Source: Flavobacteriales bacterium (lineage in GTDB: Bacteria; Bacteroidota; Bacteroidia; Flavobacteriales_E; Vicingaceae). From it: a DNA stretch of 64,000 bases. The position numbers and the translations under genes were made by a program. Under the pieces are notes generated by a model. It ran no database searches. It saw only the letters and a program-made list of their open reading frames with translations, and had not been told where the DNA came from. Shown one piece after another: positions 54,793-63,766 of this stretch. The stretch's first letter is position 1. The number at the start of each line of letters is the position of its first letter. The DNA is taken from contig CAJPFH010000045.1 of assembly GCA_905339165.1 (NCBI GenBank), positions 49,894 to 113,893 on the forward strand, in the 5' to 3' direction.

Positions 54793-55725
54793 ATGGTCGA
54801 AAAAGTGAAAGTGTACAGAAATATTTCGGAGGTTGGATTTATTGAAAATGCGGTTGTAACCACAGGCACATTTGATGGAGTTCATTTGGGGCATCAGAAA
54901 ATTATTCATCGCTTAAATGAGGTAGCAGAGAGTGTTTCCGGGCAAAGTGTGGTGTTTACTTTTTTTCCGCACCCGAGAATGGTACTTTATCCCGATGACT
55001 ATAGTTTGCAACTGCTAAGTACCTTAGAAGAAAAAATAGGGCTGCTCGAGAAAGCGGGCGTTCAGCATTTAATCATTCACCCTTTCGATAGGGCTTTTTC
55101 TAAGCTTAGCTCTATAGAATTTGTAAGAGATGTTTTGGTAAACAAATTAAGAGTAAAGAAACTGGTTATTGGATATAACCATCAGTTTGGCCGAAATAGA
55201 GAGGGAACCTATAAACATTTAAAAGAGTTTAGTCCGGTGTATGGTTTCGAGGTAGAAGAAATTCCGGCAAAAGATGTGGATAATGTGAACATAAGTTCTA
55301 CCAAAATTAGAGAGGCACTGAATAAAGGCGAAGTAAAAGTTGCTTCGGCCTTTTTAGGAAGGCCATATGAATTGAGTGGAGTGGTGGTAGAAGGAAATAA
55401 GTTGGGGCGAACCATGGGTTTTCCTACAGCCAATATATTTGTGAATGATAAGCATAAAATGATTCCGGCTGATGGGGTTTATGCTGTTCGTGTTCTTTTA
55501 GAAAATGAGCAGTATAAAGGTATGCTGAATATTGGTTTTGGTCCTACGGTCCAATTTTCCGAGAAGAAAATAGAAGTGCATTTATTCAATTTTAGTGGAG
55601 ATATTTACAACAAAAAAGTGAAAGTGGAGTTTATAGAAAAATTAAGAGATGAAAAGAATTTTGGAAGCGTAGAAAAATTAAAAGAGCAATTAATAAAAGA
55701 CGCAGAAATTGCACAAAAAATTTAA
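54793..55725 (+). CDS. ribF: Bifunctional riboflavin kinase / FAD synthetase
   Basis: 310 residues from the ATG at 54793; a TTG seven codons earlier is less likely. The N-terminal nucleotidyltransferase domain has TTGTFDGVHLGHQKII near 25, VFTFFPHPRMVL, VIGYNHQFGRNREG and ISSTKIREALNKGEV. The C-terminal kinase domain has GRTMGFPTANIF near 215 and DGVYAVRV. It makes FMN and FAD from riboflavin. No FMN riboswitch fits in the short leader. A leucine-rich-repeat gene follows by 10 bases. Confidence 0.93.
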   Translation: MVEKVKVYRNISEVGFIENAVVTTGTFDGVHLGHQKIIHRLNEVAESVSGQSVVFTFFPHPRMVLYPDDYSLQLLSTLEEKIGLLEKAGVQHLIIHPFDRAFSKLSSIEFVRDVLVNKLRVKKLVIGYNHQFGRNREGTYKHLKEFSPVYGFEVEEIPAKDVDNVNISSTKIREALNKGEVKVASAFLGRPYELSGVVVEGNKLGRTMGFPTANIFVNDKHKMIPADGVYAVRVLLENEQYKGMLNIGFGPTVQFSEKKIEVHLFNFSGDIYNKKVKVEFIEKLRDEKNFGSVEKLKEQLIKDAEIAQKI

Positions 55726-55735
55726 TCAATAAGAA

Positions 55736-56341
55736 GTGAAATACTTTTTTCTTTTACCCCTACTTTTACTGTTACTTTCAGCATCGATTTTTGGGCAGTT
55801 GCTATTGCCGAATCAGTTAGACACGGTAAAAAAGTATACCAGTATACAGGCTGCTCTTAAAGCGGATAGTTTGCAGATATATAAGCTCGATTTTAAAAAT
55901 AAAAATCTTAGAGAGCTTCCCGGAGAAATAACCAAGTTTAAAAATTTGCAGTATTTAGATATTAGTAAAAACCATTTTAAAAAATTCCCCGAAGTTATTT
56001 GTCAGTTAGAAAATCTGCAAGTGCTTTATGTTTCGAGAAATAAATTCGACTCTTTGCCCGATTGCATTTGTAATTTAAAAAATTTATGGAAGCTGGATTT
56101 GAATAATACCAATGTGTACGAGCTACCCAAAAACATTGATAAACTAAAGAATTTATACACCTTAGATTTGTGGGGAACCCACATAGCCGATTTTCCCGAC
56201 AATATCCAGTACTTAAAAGAAACACTTAAATTTATTGATTTAAGAGTGGTTGCTATAAACGAAAAGGAACAAGTGCGACTAAAAAGTTTATTACCCTATA
56301 CCACCATTTATTTTTCGAAAAGTTGTAACTGTGGTTACTAA
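55736..56341 (+). CDS. Secreted leucine-rich repeat protein
   Basis: 201 residues with a GTG start that directly begins a good signal peptide (MKYFFLLPLLLLLLSAS, cleavage near FGQ). Six or so leucine-rich repeats follow with the Leu-x-x-Leu-Pro pattern (LRELPGEITKFKNLQYLDISKNHFKKFP, LENLQVLYVSRNKFDSLP, LKNLWKLDLNNTNVYELP, LKNLYTLDLWGTHIADFP). It ends with SKSCNCGY, a Cys pair. The target is unknown. It converges with the GGGP synthase gene, overlapping it by 4 bases. Confidence 0.82.
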   Translation: MKYFFLLPLLLLLLSASIFGQLLLPNQLDTVKKYTSIQAALKADSLQIYKLDFKNKNLRELPGEITKFKNLQYLDISKNHFKKFPEVICQLENLQVLYVSRNKFDSLPDCICNLKNLWKLDLNNTNVYELPKNIDKLKNLYTLDLWGTHIADFPDNIQYLKETLKFIDLRVVAINEKEQVRLKSLLPYTTIYFSKSCNCGY

Positions 56342-57087
56342 AAGCCCGATTTTATTTGTTCTTTTACAGCAGCCATTTCATCTAAAAAATCTACATGTCT
56401 TTCTGCTTTATTTCCAATTACAATTACATCAGCTCCTGCATTGTAAATTGTAAAAGCACATTCGGCTGTTCTAATTCCACCTCCAACAAATAAAGGAATT
56501 GAAATGGTTTTTTTTACAGCCGAAATCATATCGGCAGGAACCGTATTGTTAGCTCCGCTTCCCGCGTCCATATAAATTAATTTCAAGCCCAAGTATTCTC
56601 CTGCCAGTGCGGTTGCACAAGCTACATCTTTTTTGTTTCGGGGTATAGGCAAGGAAGCACTAAGGTAAATGGCAGTGGTAAGTTGCCCGCTTTCAATTAA
56701 CATATATCCCGTTGGTATGGTTTCTAAATTTATTTTTTGAATATGCGGAGCAGCCGCAACATGTTGCCCGATTAATAATTCGGCATTCCTTCCGGAGATT
56801 AGCGAGAGAAATAAAATAGCATCGGCTTCTTCAGCAATTTGCAGGTTATTTCCCGGAAAAATAATAACAGGCTTTTGAGTAAATTCTTTTAGTAAAGAAA
56901 TGGTTTTAGAAAAATCACCACGGGTTATTAAGCTCCCTCCAACCAAGAAAAAATCAATAAAATGTTGTTTTGCAAAAAGGGTTTCAAGATGTTTGGCTGA
57001 GCATTTATCGGGGTCTATTAAAACAGCGAGTTGTTTTTTACCCTGTTTCGTTTTTGTTGAAATAGTATCGAAAATGCTTATTGTCAT
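56338..57087 (-). CDS. Geranylgeranylglyceryl/heptaprenylglyceryl phosphate synthase
   Basis: 249 residues from the ATG at 57087; the longer frame starts with a TTG inside the upstream gene. TIM barrel of the PcrB/GGGPS family: LAVLIDPDKCS near residue 22, FFLVGGSLITRG, VIIFPGN, YLSASLPIPRNKKDVACATALAGEYLG (substrate channel), YMDAGSGANNTVPADMI and VGGGIRT (phosphate binding). It joins a polyprenyl chain to glycerol-1-phosphate; archaeal-type ether lipids are not implied, as Bacteroidota homologues are known. Confidence 0.88.
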   Translation of the reverse strand: MTISIFDTISTKTKQGKKQLAVLIDPDKCSAKHLETLFAKQHFIDFFLVGGSLITRGDFSKTISLLKEFTQKPVIIFPGNNLQIAEEADAILFLSLISGRNAELLIGQHVAAAPHIQKINLETIPTGYMLIESGQLTTAIYLSASLPIPRNKKDVACATALAGEYLGLKLIYMDAGSGANNTVPADMISAVKKTISIPLFVGGGIRTAECAFTIYNAGADVIVIGNKAERHVDFLDEMAAVKEQIKSGF

Positions 57088-57097
57088 TATAAAAAAA

Positions 57098-57739
57098 TTA
57101 TTCTCCAAGAGTGTATGCTACTGCACAATCCTCAAATTTTTGTAAATGTAAGCGTATGTTTTTATTTTCTCCCTCCCCCTTGCTAAATATTACAGAAGCC
57201 TCCCTTTTATTTTTATTAAATAACATTTTTTTTATGCCGATATGTTCTTTGAAATTCACATTTCCTTTGGCATACCATTTAAACACACTTTCTTTAATAC
57301 ACCAGGCGAGTGTGAAAGCTTCGTTTTGATTGCCATCCACGTTTTCAAGCAATTTGATTTCTTCGGGACATAAAAACTTGTTTTTTATTTTTTCTGCCTT
57401 ATGGCTTACCAACTCTGCATCTACTCCGCACGCAATGTTGCTAATTAAAACAACGGAAAAATTGATATTATGCGAAATAGAAATATGCAGAGTTGAATTT
57501 AAAATTTCCGGCTTTCCATTTTCTGTATATGTTATTTTGCCATGTAATCCGGGGTGTATCTTTTCGATAAGTAAAGCAGTACAAATTTTTTGAAGTTTTA
57601 CGGGAGTATATCTGATAAACTCAAATTTGGAAAACAAGGAGCTATTCACACTCGTGTCTAGTTCCGATAAAGACTCGGAAATTTTCCAAATACCAAGAGT
57701 AGAAAAAGGGCTTGGTTTACTGATAGAAAAAATAGGCAT
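57098..57739 (-). CDS. 4'-phosphopantetheinyl transferase (Sfp family)
   Basis: 213 residues from the ATG at 57739; the longer frame extends into the promoter of ahcY. HISISHNINFSVV, CGVDAELVSHKAEKI (Mg-binding Asp-x-Glu), and WCIKESVFKWYAKG (W-x-x-KES) are the three Sfp motifs. It loads phosphopantetheine onto carrier-protein serines. Which carrier is unknown; the neighbour is GGGP synthase, and no PKS or NRPS gene is in the window. Divergent from ahcY. Confidence 0.88.
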   Translation of the reverse strand: MPIFSISKPSPFSTLGIWKISESLSELDTSVNSSLFSKFEFIRYTPVKLQKICTALLIEKIHPGLHGKITYTENGKPEILNSTLHISISHNINFSVVLISNIACGVDAELVSHKAEKIKNKFLCPEEIKLLENVDGNQNEAFTLAWCIKESVFKWYAKGNVNFKEHIGIKKMLFNKNKREASVIFSKGEGENKNIRLHLQKFEDCAVAYTLGE

Positions 57740-57769
57740 AATTAAATTCAATAATACTGCTAAATAATG

Positions 57770-57777
57770 TAATTTTG
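57770..57777 (+). promoter_or_regulatory. -7 promoter box for ahcY
   Basis: Perfect TAATTTTG, 28 bases before the ATG at 57806. No SAH-riboswitch-sized leader is present. Confidence 0.45.
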
Positions 57778-57805
57778 ATTTTCCTAAAAAAATATATTCA
57801 ACATC

Positions 57806-59128
57806 ATGAACGATAAAAACACTCAAGTGGAAAAATTACCGTACAAAGTTAAAGACATTTCTTTGGCCGAATGGGGCAGAAAAGAAATAAAATTAGCCGA
57901 AGCCGAAATGCCGGGTTTAATGGCCATTCGCGAAGAATATGGAAATACAAAACCATTAAAGGGAGCACGCATTGCCGGTTGTTTACACATGACTATTCAA
58001 ACGGCAGTACTCATAGAAACTCTTACACATCTTGGAGCAGAGGTAAGTTGGTCATCGTGCAATATATTTTCTACACAAGATCAGGCGGCTGCGGCAATTG
58101 CTGCCACAGGAGTTCCTGTTTTTGCATGGAAAGGAATGAACGAAGAAGAATTTAATTGGTGCATAGAACAAACCCTTTTTGCATTTAAAGACGGAAAGCC
58201 TCTCAATATGATTTTAGATGATGGGGGCGATTTAACCAATATGGTTTTTGACCATTATCCCGAATTGGCAAAAAAGATTAAAGGACTTTCGGAAGAAACT
58301 ACTACCGGTGTACATAGATTGTACGAAAGAATGAAAAATGGAACCTTGCTAATGCCGGCTATCAATATAAACGATTCGGTTACTAAATCGAAATTTGATA
58401 ATAAATACGGTTGCAAAGAATCATTGGTAGATGCTATAAGAAGAGCTACCGATATAATGATTGCAGGGAAAGTGGCTATTGTGGCAGGCTATGGAGATGT
58501 AGGAAAAGGTTCGGCCGCCTCGCTGAGGGGAGCCGGTGCTAGAGTAATTGTAACCGAAATAGACCCTATTTGTGCACTGCAAGCTGCTATGGACGGTTAT
58601 GCCGTTAAAAAAATGGATAATGTAATTGACCAAGGAGATATCATTGTAACTACTACCGGAAACAAAGACATTATTGTGGGTCGTCATTTCGAAAAAATGA
58701 AAGATAAAGCCATTGTTTGTAACATAGGTCATTTCGATACTGAAATTGATGTAGCCTGGCTAAACAAAAATTATGGGCATACAAAAAATACCATCAAACC
58801 ACAAGTAGATATGTACACCATTAACGGAAAAGATATTATTCTTTTAGCCGAAGGACGACTGGTAAATTTAGGCTGTGCTATGGGTCATCCTTCTTTTGTA
58901 ATGAGCAACTCATTTACCAATCAGGTAATGGCACAACTCGAATTATGGAATCATTCGGCAAATTATAAAAACGAAGTATATATGCTACCTAAACACCTCG
59001 ATGAAAAAGTAGCTCGCTTACACTTAGCAAAAATTGGTGTAGAACTCGATGTGCTTTCCTCTGAACAAGCAGAATATATAGGAGTAAATGTAAACGGCCC
59101 CTATAAACCCGAATATTACAGATATTAA
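57806..59128 (+). CDS. ahcY: Adenosylhomocysteinase
   Basis: 440 residues. It hydrolyses S-adenosylhomocysteine to homocysteine and adenosine in the methyl cycle. [16 protein letters not shown] near residue 50 (substrate His), [24 protein letters not shown], the NAD-binding [22 protein letters not shown] near 220, and the C-terminal [11 protein letters not shown], whose Lys and Tyr reach into the neighbouring subunit's NAD site, are all present. A strong palindromic terminator follows. Confidence 0.97.
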   Translation: MNDKNTQVEKLPYKVKDISLAEWGRKEIKLAEAEMPGLMAIREEYGNTKPLKGARIAGCLHMTIQTAVLIETLTHLGAEVSWSSCNIFSTQDQAAAAIAATGVPVFAWKGMNEEEFNWCIEQTLFAFKDGKPLNMILDDGGDLTNMVFDHYPELAKKIKGLSEETTTGVHRLYERMKNGTLLMPAININDSVTKSKFDNKYGCKESLVDAIRRATDIMIAGKVAIVAGYGDVGKGSAASLRGAGARVIVTEIDPICALQAAMDGYAVKKMDNVIDQGDIIVTTTGNKDIIVGRHFEKMKDKAIVCNIGHFDTEIDVAWLNKNYGHTKNTIKPQVDMYTINGKDIILLAEGRLVNLGCAMGHPSFVMSNSFTNQVMAQLELWNHSANYKNEVYMLPKHLDEKVARLHLAKIGVELDVLSSEQAEYIGVNVNGPYKPEYYRY

Positions 59129-59145
59129 TCAATAAAAATTTGTGA

Positions 59146-59179
59146 AATAAAAAAGGTGGGATATCCCACCTTTTTTATT
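59146..59179. terminator. Bidirectional terminator
   Basis: A perfect 34-base palindrome: AATAAAAAAGGTGGGAT and its complement with no spacer. It serves both ahcY and the convergent Rieske-like gene, whose stop codon touches its right end. Confidence 0.9.
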
Positions 59180-59604
59180 TAATTATATACGTGTAGCCTA
59201 CTCCCGTCAAAACTGGTTTGGTATTGTTTTAATGGGAATCCTGCAGGGCCATTGTTTACAGAACCATCTATCAATGAAAATATCGATCCGCAGCAAACAT
59301 CACTTGCCTGAATATTGTTTACATCAACCGAAATCAATGCACAAGAATTGGAGGGGTTATAGGTACAATGCCTGTCGTAGGCCTTAAACTCGGTATTTGA
59401 ATATCGGTAAATAATAATTCCCCTCGAACCCCCGGTTACATAAGTCCAGCCACCAACAGCATTCAAATCAATAAAATCGGGATCGGAAGTGTAAATGTAA
59501 AAGTTCACACTTACGTATGGTATGGCAGATTCTGTATTCTTTTTGCAAGATACTAATACACATAAAACAGCAATCCAAAACCGATGTATAAAAAACAATT
59601 CCAT
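59179..59604 (-). CDS. Rieske-like lipoprotein lacking the canonical iron-sulfur ligands
   Basis: 141 residues with a lipobox LVSC (C20). The fold markers of small Bacteroidota Rieske lipoproteins are visible: AVGGWTYVTGGSRGIIIYR, FKAYDRHCTYNPSNSC (C80), VCCGSIFSLIDGS (C104, C105), GPAGFPLKQYQ and DGSRLHVYN. A Rieske centre needs Cys-x-His and Cys-x2-His; here neither His is present, and CHGS reads CCGS. So it keeps the fold but probably no 2Fe-2S cluster; a disulfide is possible. Function unknown. Converges with ahcY. Confidence 0.75.
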   Translation of the reverse strand: MELFFIHRFWIAVLCVLVSCKKNTESAIPYVSVNFYIYTSDPDFIDLNAVGGWTYVTGGSRGIIIYRYSNTEFKAYDRHCTYNPSNSCALISVDVNNIQASDVCCGSIFSLIDGSVNNGPAGFPLKQYQTSFDGSRLHVYN

Positions 59605-59645
59605 TTTTTACGAAATTACGTATTATTGTAAAAATACTTTTTGAG

Positions 59646-59936
59646 ATGCGAAACGGATGTAAAGTAGTTTTTCTTTTTTGTTTACTGATAGTTGGTTTTT
59701 CGGCCTATTCGCAGGGAAACGAAAGGCAATTAAAAAACCGCCAAAAGCAATTGGAAAAACAAGAAGAAGCCAAAAAGAAAGCGGGCGAAGAAGCCATGGA
59801 GAAAGGCAGAAAGCGACACATGAAAATTCAATCGAAAGAAACCAGAAAAAGAATGAAGGAAACGAAAAAGAAGTCAAAACGATTAAAGCAAAATAAAAAA
59901 ACCTTTTTTTTATGGAGGTGGTTTGGAAAAAAATGA
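59646..59936 (+). CDS. Small, strongly basic secreted protein
   Basis: 96 residues. Signal peptide MRNGCKVVFLFCLLIVGFSAYSQ, then a mature part made almost entirely of Lys, Arg, Glu and Gln (RQLKNRQKQLEKQEEAKKKAGEEAMEKGRKRHMKIQSKETRKRMKET... in pattern), predicted as a single charged helix, and an end FFLWRWFGKK with an aromatic patch. I do not recognise the family. A role in binding nucleic acid or anionic polysaccharide is only a guess. It lies divergent from the Rieske-like gene and 142 bases before the receptor gene. Confidence 0.55.
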   Translation: MRNGCKVVFLFCLLIVGFSAYSQGNERQLKNRQKQLEKQEEAKKKAGEEAMEKGRKRHMKIQSKETRKRMKETKKKSKRLKQNKKTFFLWRWFGKK

Positions 59937-60078
59937 CACAATGCTCTAAAAATCTTGCCTTTAAATTTATATTAAATTAAACAAGGAGTAAATATTTGGA
60001 ATTGAAAATTATATTTTCATATCTTTACGACCTATATTTTTTGCACAAATAACAAAGTATAACACAAACAGGCTATCT

Positions 60079-63000
60079 ATGTTTAAACGATTTACCATTG
60101 CGATCTTAACCTGTGCCTTAATAATTGGTTCGGTTTACGCACAAGTAGGACAAGGAACTCTAAAGGGAACCATTAAAGATAAAGAAACAGGAGAAGGATT
60201 ACCCTTTGCCAATATTGTAGTTTCGTTAAACGGAAATCAGGTGGCAGGAGCCCAAACCGATTTTGATGGTAAATACACTGTAACTTCAATTCCTCCGGGC
60301 ACCTATGATGTGTTAATTTCGTATGTAGGATATCAGCAACAAAAACAAACCGGGGTTGTTATCATGTCCGGTAAAATACAGTTTTTAGATGTAAAACTTT
60401 TGCAAGGTATAGCTTTGGAAGCATTTGAAGTAATAGAATACGAAGTGCCTCTTATTTCTAAAGACCAAACCCAATCGGGAGGTACGGTTACTCGAGAAGA
60501 TATTGATAAAATGGCAGGAAGAGATGCCACCTCTTTTGCAGCAACCGTAGGTGGTGTTTACACAAAAGATGACGGAGGTTCTTCAGTTAGTATCCGAGGT
60601 GCCAGAGAAGATGGTACAGATGTTTATATCGATGGAATGAAAGTAAGAGGTTCTCAAAATCTTCCAAAGGCTGCTATAGAGCAGGTTTCGGTTATTACAG
60701 GTGGTTTGCCTGCCCAATATGGAGATGCAACAGGTGGTATTATTAGTATAACAACTAGAGGAGCATCTAAAGAATTCTTTGGAGGTTTGGAATATACGGG
60801 CTCCGGTTTCAGATTAAAAGATAATGTATATGGTTTGGATAAATTCGGCTTTAACCTTTTAGGATTTAATGTTTCAGGCCCTCTTTTGATAAAGAAAGAT
60901 AGTGCAGGAAACAAGCAAGATGCATTGTTTGGTTTTTTCCTATCGGGAGAGTTAATGTCGGAATTAGATGACAGGCCTTCTGCCATGGGTGGTTGGAGAA
61001 TTAAAGACAGTTCATTACTTGCCATTGAGGAAACTCCGCTAAGGCCATCTGGCTACACTTCCGGCACATTTCCAAATGCAGAATTTACTCGAATTAACGA
61101 TTTTGAAAGAGTGAAGTATAGGCAGAATGTGGCCAGAAGAGGTATAAACCTTGCTGCTAAACTAGACGTAACTCTCAACAAGAGCATGAATCTTACTTTC
61201 GGAGGCTCGTACGATTACAAAAAAAGAAACGTGTTTGTTTACGATTATTCTTTATTTAATTACAAAAATAATCCAGAACGACATGATAATACTTGGCGTG
61301 TTTTCGGACGCTTTACACAACGCTTCTCTAATCCTTCTCAAGACACAGAGGAATCTGCCTCATTAATAAAAAATGCATACTTCTCCGTGCAAGTTGATTA
61401 TACCAAGCAAACACAACGTACCTTCGATGGAAGACATAAGGATAATTTGGCTCATTATGGATATGTTGGTAAGTTTACTTCGGAATATATTAATAACTAC
61501 GGAATTGGTTTTATTGATAACCAACCTGCTTTCGTTCACGATAACTTTAGACAAGTTGCATACAACTTTGAATACGATAGCACAATTAACCCTGTACTTT
61601 CTAACTATACCAAAAGGTACTATGAATTATATGATGAGGTAGAAGGGAACTATGATAACGCAGTAAATGTGAGACAAGGAGGAGGCTTGCTCAATGGAGA
61701 TTTACCACGCAATATTTACGATATGTGGAGAGCTCCCGGGTTTTTGTGGAATCAAAATTCTGTTTTCGATAACAGTCAATTTAGAATTAGTGCCATAGGT
61801 TCGGCAGAAATTAAAGACCACTCCTTTACTTTTGGCTTTGAATTTGAACAACGAGATGATCGGTTTTACTCCGTTTCTCCGGTTGGTTTATGGGAAAGAG
61901 GTCGTAATTTAGTAAACAACCATATTACACAGTTAGATTTATCTAATCCTACCATCTCTTATGATTTTGGAATTCCTACTTATACTTATAACAGATTGTA
62001 TGATGCGGAATCACAGTCTTTATTCGATAAAAATTTACGCGAGTCATTAGGATTAGCCGTAGATGGAACCGATTTTATTGATTTTGACTCTTATGGTCCG
62101 GATGTTTGGAAAATTGACTACTTTAGTGCAGACGAATTATTAAATCAAGGCTTCCGGTCAAGTTATGTGAGCTATTCGGGCTACGACCATACCGGAAAGA
62201 AAATTAGTGGAAGACCCTCTTTAGATGATTATTTTACTAAAAAAGATGATAACGGATATTTCACACGCTTAATCCCTTCTTTTAACCCAATTTATTCATC
62301 AGTTTATTTGCAAGACAAGTTTGCGTTTGATGATTTGATCTTCAACGTAGGTGTGCGTGTAGACCGATTTGATGCAAATCAACCTGTATTAACAGATTCC
62401 TATTCAATGTTCCCTACAGTAAAAGCTGGAGAAGTTGATCATGACAAGCCCTCTAACATAGGTGATGATTTTGTAGTATATGTTAGTGATGTAAATGACC
62501 CGAATGCAGATAATATTACCGGTTATCGAGATGGAGATATTTGGTATAATGCCAAAGGCGAACGAATTACTGACCCTAATATTATTGGAAACGCTGAAGG
62601 TGTTACCCCATGGTTAGTTGATCCCGAAAAAAGAAACCCACAAACCGATTTAACGTCTCAATCATTCAGAGATTATAAACCACAGGTAAATGCAATGCCT
62701 CGTATATCTTTCTCTTTCCCTATTTCAGATGAAGCCTTGTTCTTTGCTCATTATGACATATTAATTCAAAGACCATCTACCGGATTACGTTTTGATCCGA
62801 GCGATTATCAATTTATTAAATCGAATACAGGAGATGTAATCAATAACCCTGATTTAAAACCCGAAAAAACTATTGATTATGAATTAGGGTTTCAACAAAA
62901 AATAAACAATTTTTCTTCTTTAAAATTATCTGGTTTCTACAGAGAAATGAGAGATATGATTCAAGTAAAAAACGTAATTGGAGCATATCCTGTTTCGTAT

Positions 63001-63756
63001 AAAACTTATGGAAATCTCGACTTTGGAACGGTTAAAGGAACTACTGTTTCCTACGATTTAAGAAGAGTAAAAAATATTTCGATTAGGGCTAGCTATACAT
63101 TGCAATTTGCAGATGGTACAGGTTCTGATGCTACTACTAGTTTAAATTTGGTTAATTCCGGACAACCTAATTTGCGAACCATCTTTCCGTTGTCTTTCGA
63201 TCAACGCCATGCATTTACAGGAGTACTTGATTATCGTTTTGCAGGAGGAAAAAATTATAATGGACCTGTAATAGGGGGTAAAGAAATTTTTGCCGATGCA
63301 GGAGCTAACTTCTCTTTTAGAATGGGTTCAGGAACCCCTTATACAAAACAGTCGAACATTATTCCTTATGGCTTATATAGCCAAGGAAATACTCAAACCG
63401 TAGGCTCTCTCAATGGCTCAAGACTTCCTTGGATTTACACCGTAGATTTGAAAGTAGATAAAAACTTGGACTTGCAGTTAGGTAAAGCAAAAGAAGGTGA
63501 AGAGGTAAAAATGGCCGCTCTTAATGTGTACATCCAAGTTCTAAATCTATTAAATACCAAAAATGTACTAAGTGTATATCCAACAACAGGAAATCCAGAT
63601 GATGACAGTTATCTTAACGACCCAAGATACGAACCATTTATTTCTTCTCAAAACGATGAGCAATCTTTCAGAGACTTATATAGCCTGAAACTTCAAAATC
63701 CAGGATATTTCAGCTTACCAAGACGTGTACGATTGGGCGTAGTTCTTAACTTCTAA
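60079..63756 (+). CDS. TonB-dependent receptor with carboxypeptidase-regulatory-like N-domain
   Basis: 1225 residues. Signal peptide (about 1-21), CarboxypepD_reg-like beta-sandwich (about 26-105: GTLKGTIKDKETGEGLPFANIVV, GQVAGAQTDFDGKYTV region), the plug domain (about 130-240: VTREDIDKMAGRDATSFAATVGGV, SVSIRGAREDGTDVYIDGMKVRG, GLPAQYGDATGGIISITTRG), then a barrel of about 900 residues, ending in the outer-membrane C-terminal strand RVRLGVVLNF. No SusD partner directly follows, so it is not a classical SusCD pair; substrate is unknown. Confidence 0.93.
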   Translation: MFKRFTIAILTCALIIGSVYAQVGQGTLKGTIKDKETGEGLPFANIVVSLNGNQVAGAQTDFDGKYTVTSIPPGTYDVLISYVGYQQQKQTGVVIMSGKIQFLDVKLLQGIALEAFEVIEYEVPLISKDQTQSGGTVTREDIDKMAGRDATSFAATVGGVYTKDDGGSSVSIRGAREDGTDVYIDGMKVRGSQNLPKAAIEQVSVITGGLPAQYGDATGGIISITTRGASKEFFGGLEYTGSGFRLKDNVYGLDKFGFNLLGFNVSGPLLIKKDSAGNKQDALFGFFLSGELMSELDDRPSAMGGWRIKDSSLLAIEETPLRPSGYTSGTFPNAEFTRINDFERVKYRQNVARRGINLAAKLDVTLNKSMNLTFGGSYDYKKRNVFVYDYSLFNYKNNPERHDNTWRVFGRFTQRFSNPSQDTEESASLIKNAYFSVQVDYTKQTQRTFDGRHKDNLAHYGYVGKFTSEYINNYGIGFIDNQPAFVHDNFRQVAYNFEYDSTINPVLSNYTKRYYELYDEVEGNYDNAVNVRQGGGLLNGDLPRNIYDMWRAPGFLWNQNSVFDNSQFRISAIGSAEIKDHSFTFGFEFEQRDDRFYSVSPVGLWERGRNLVNNHITQLDLSNPTISYDFGIPTYTYNRLYDAESQSLFDKNLRESLGLAVDGTDFIDFDSYGPDVWKIDYFSADELLNQGFRSSYVSYSGYDHTGKKISGRPSLDDYFTKKDDNGYFTRLIPSFNPIYSSVYLQDKFAFDDLIFNVGVRVDRFDANQPVLTDSYSMFPTVKAGEVDHDKPSNIGDDFVVYVSDVNDPNADNITGYRDGDIWYNAKGERITDPNIIGNAEGVTPWLVDPEKRNPQTDLTSQSFRDYKPQVNAMPRISFSFPISDEALFFAHYDILIQRPSTGLRFDPSDYQFIKSNTGDVINNPDLKPEKTIDYELGFQQKINNFSSLKLSGFYREMRDMIQVKNVIGAYPVSYKTYGNLDFGTVKGTTVSYDLRRVKNISIRASYTLQFADGTGSDATTSLNLVNSGQPNLRTIFPLSFDQRHAFTGVLDYRFAGGKNYNGPVIGGKEIFADAGANFSFRMGSGTPYTKQSNIIPYGLYSQGNTQTVGSLNGSRLPWIYTVDLKVDKNLDLQLGKAKEGEEVKMAALNVYIQVLNLLNTKNVLSVYPTTGNPDDDSYLNDPRYEPFISSQNDEQSFRDLYSLKLQNPGYFSLPRRVRLGVVLNF

Positions 63757-63766
63757 TTTATAAGTG

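Noticed and set aside
57740..57805. SAH or other riboswitch before ahcY
   Set aside because: The leader is about 20 bases from the inferred start site, too short for a riboswitch.
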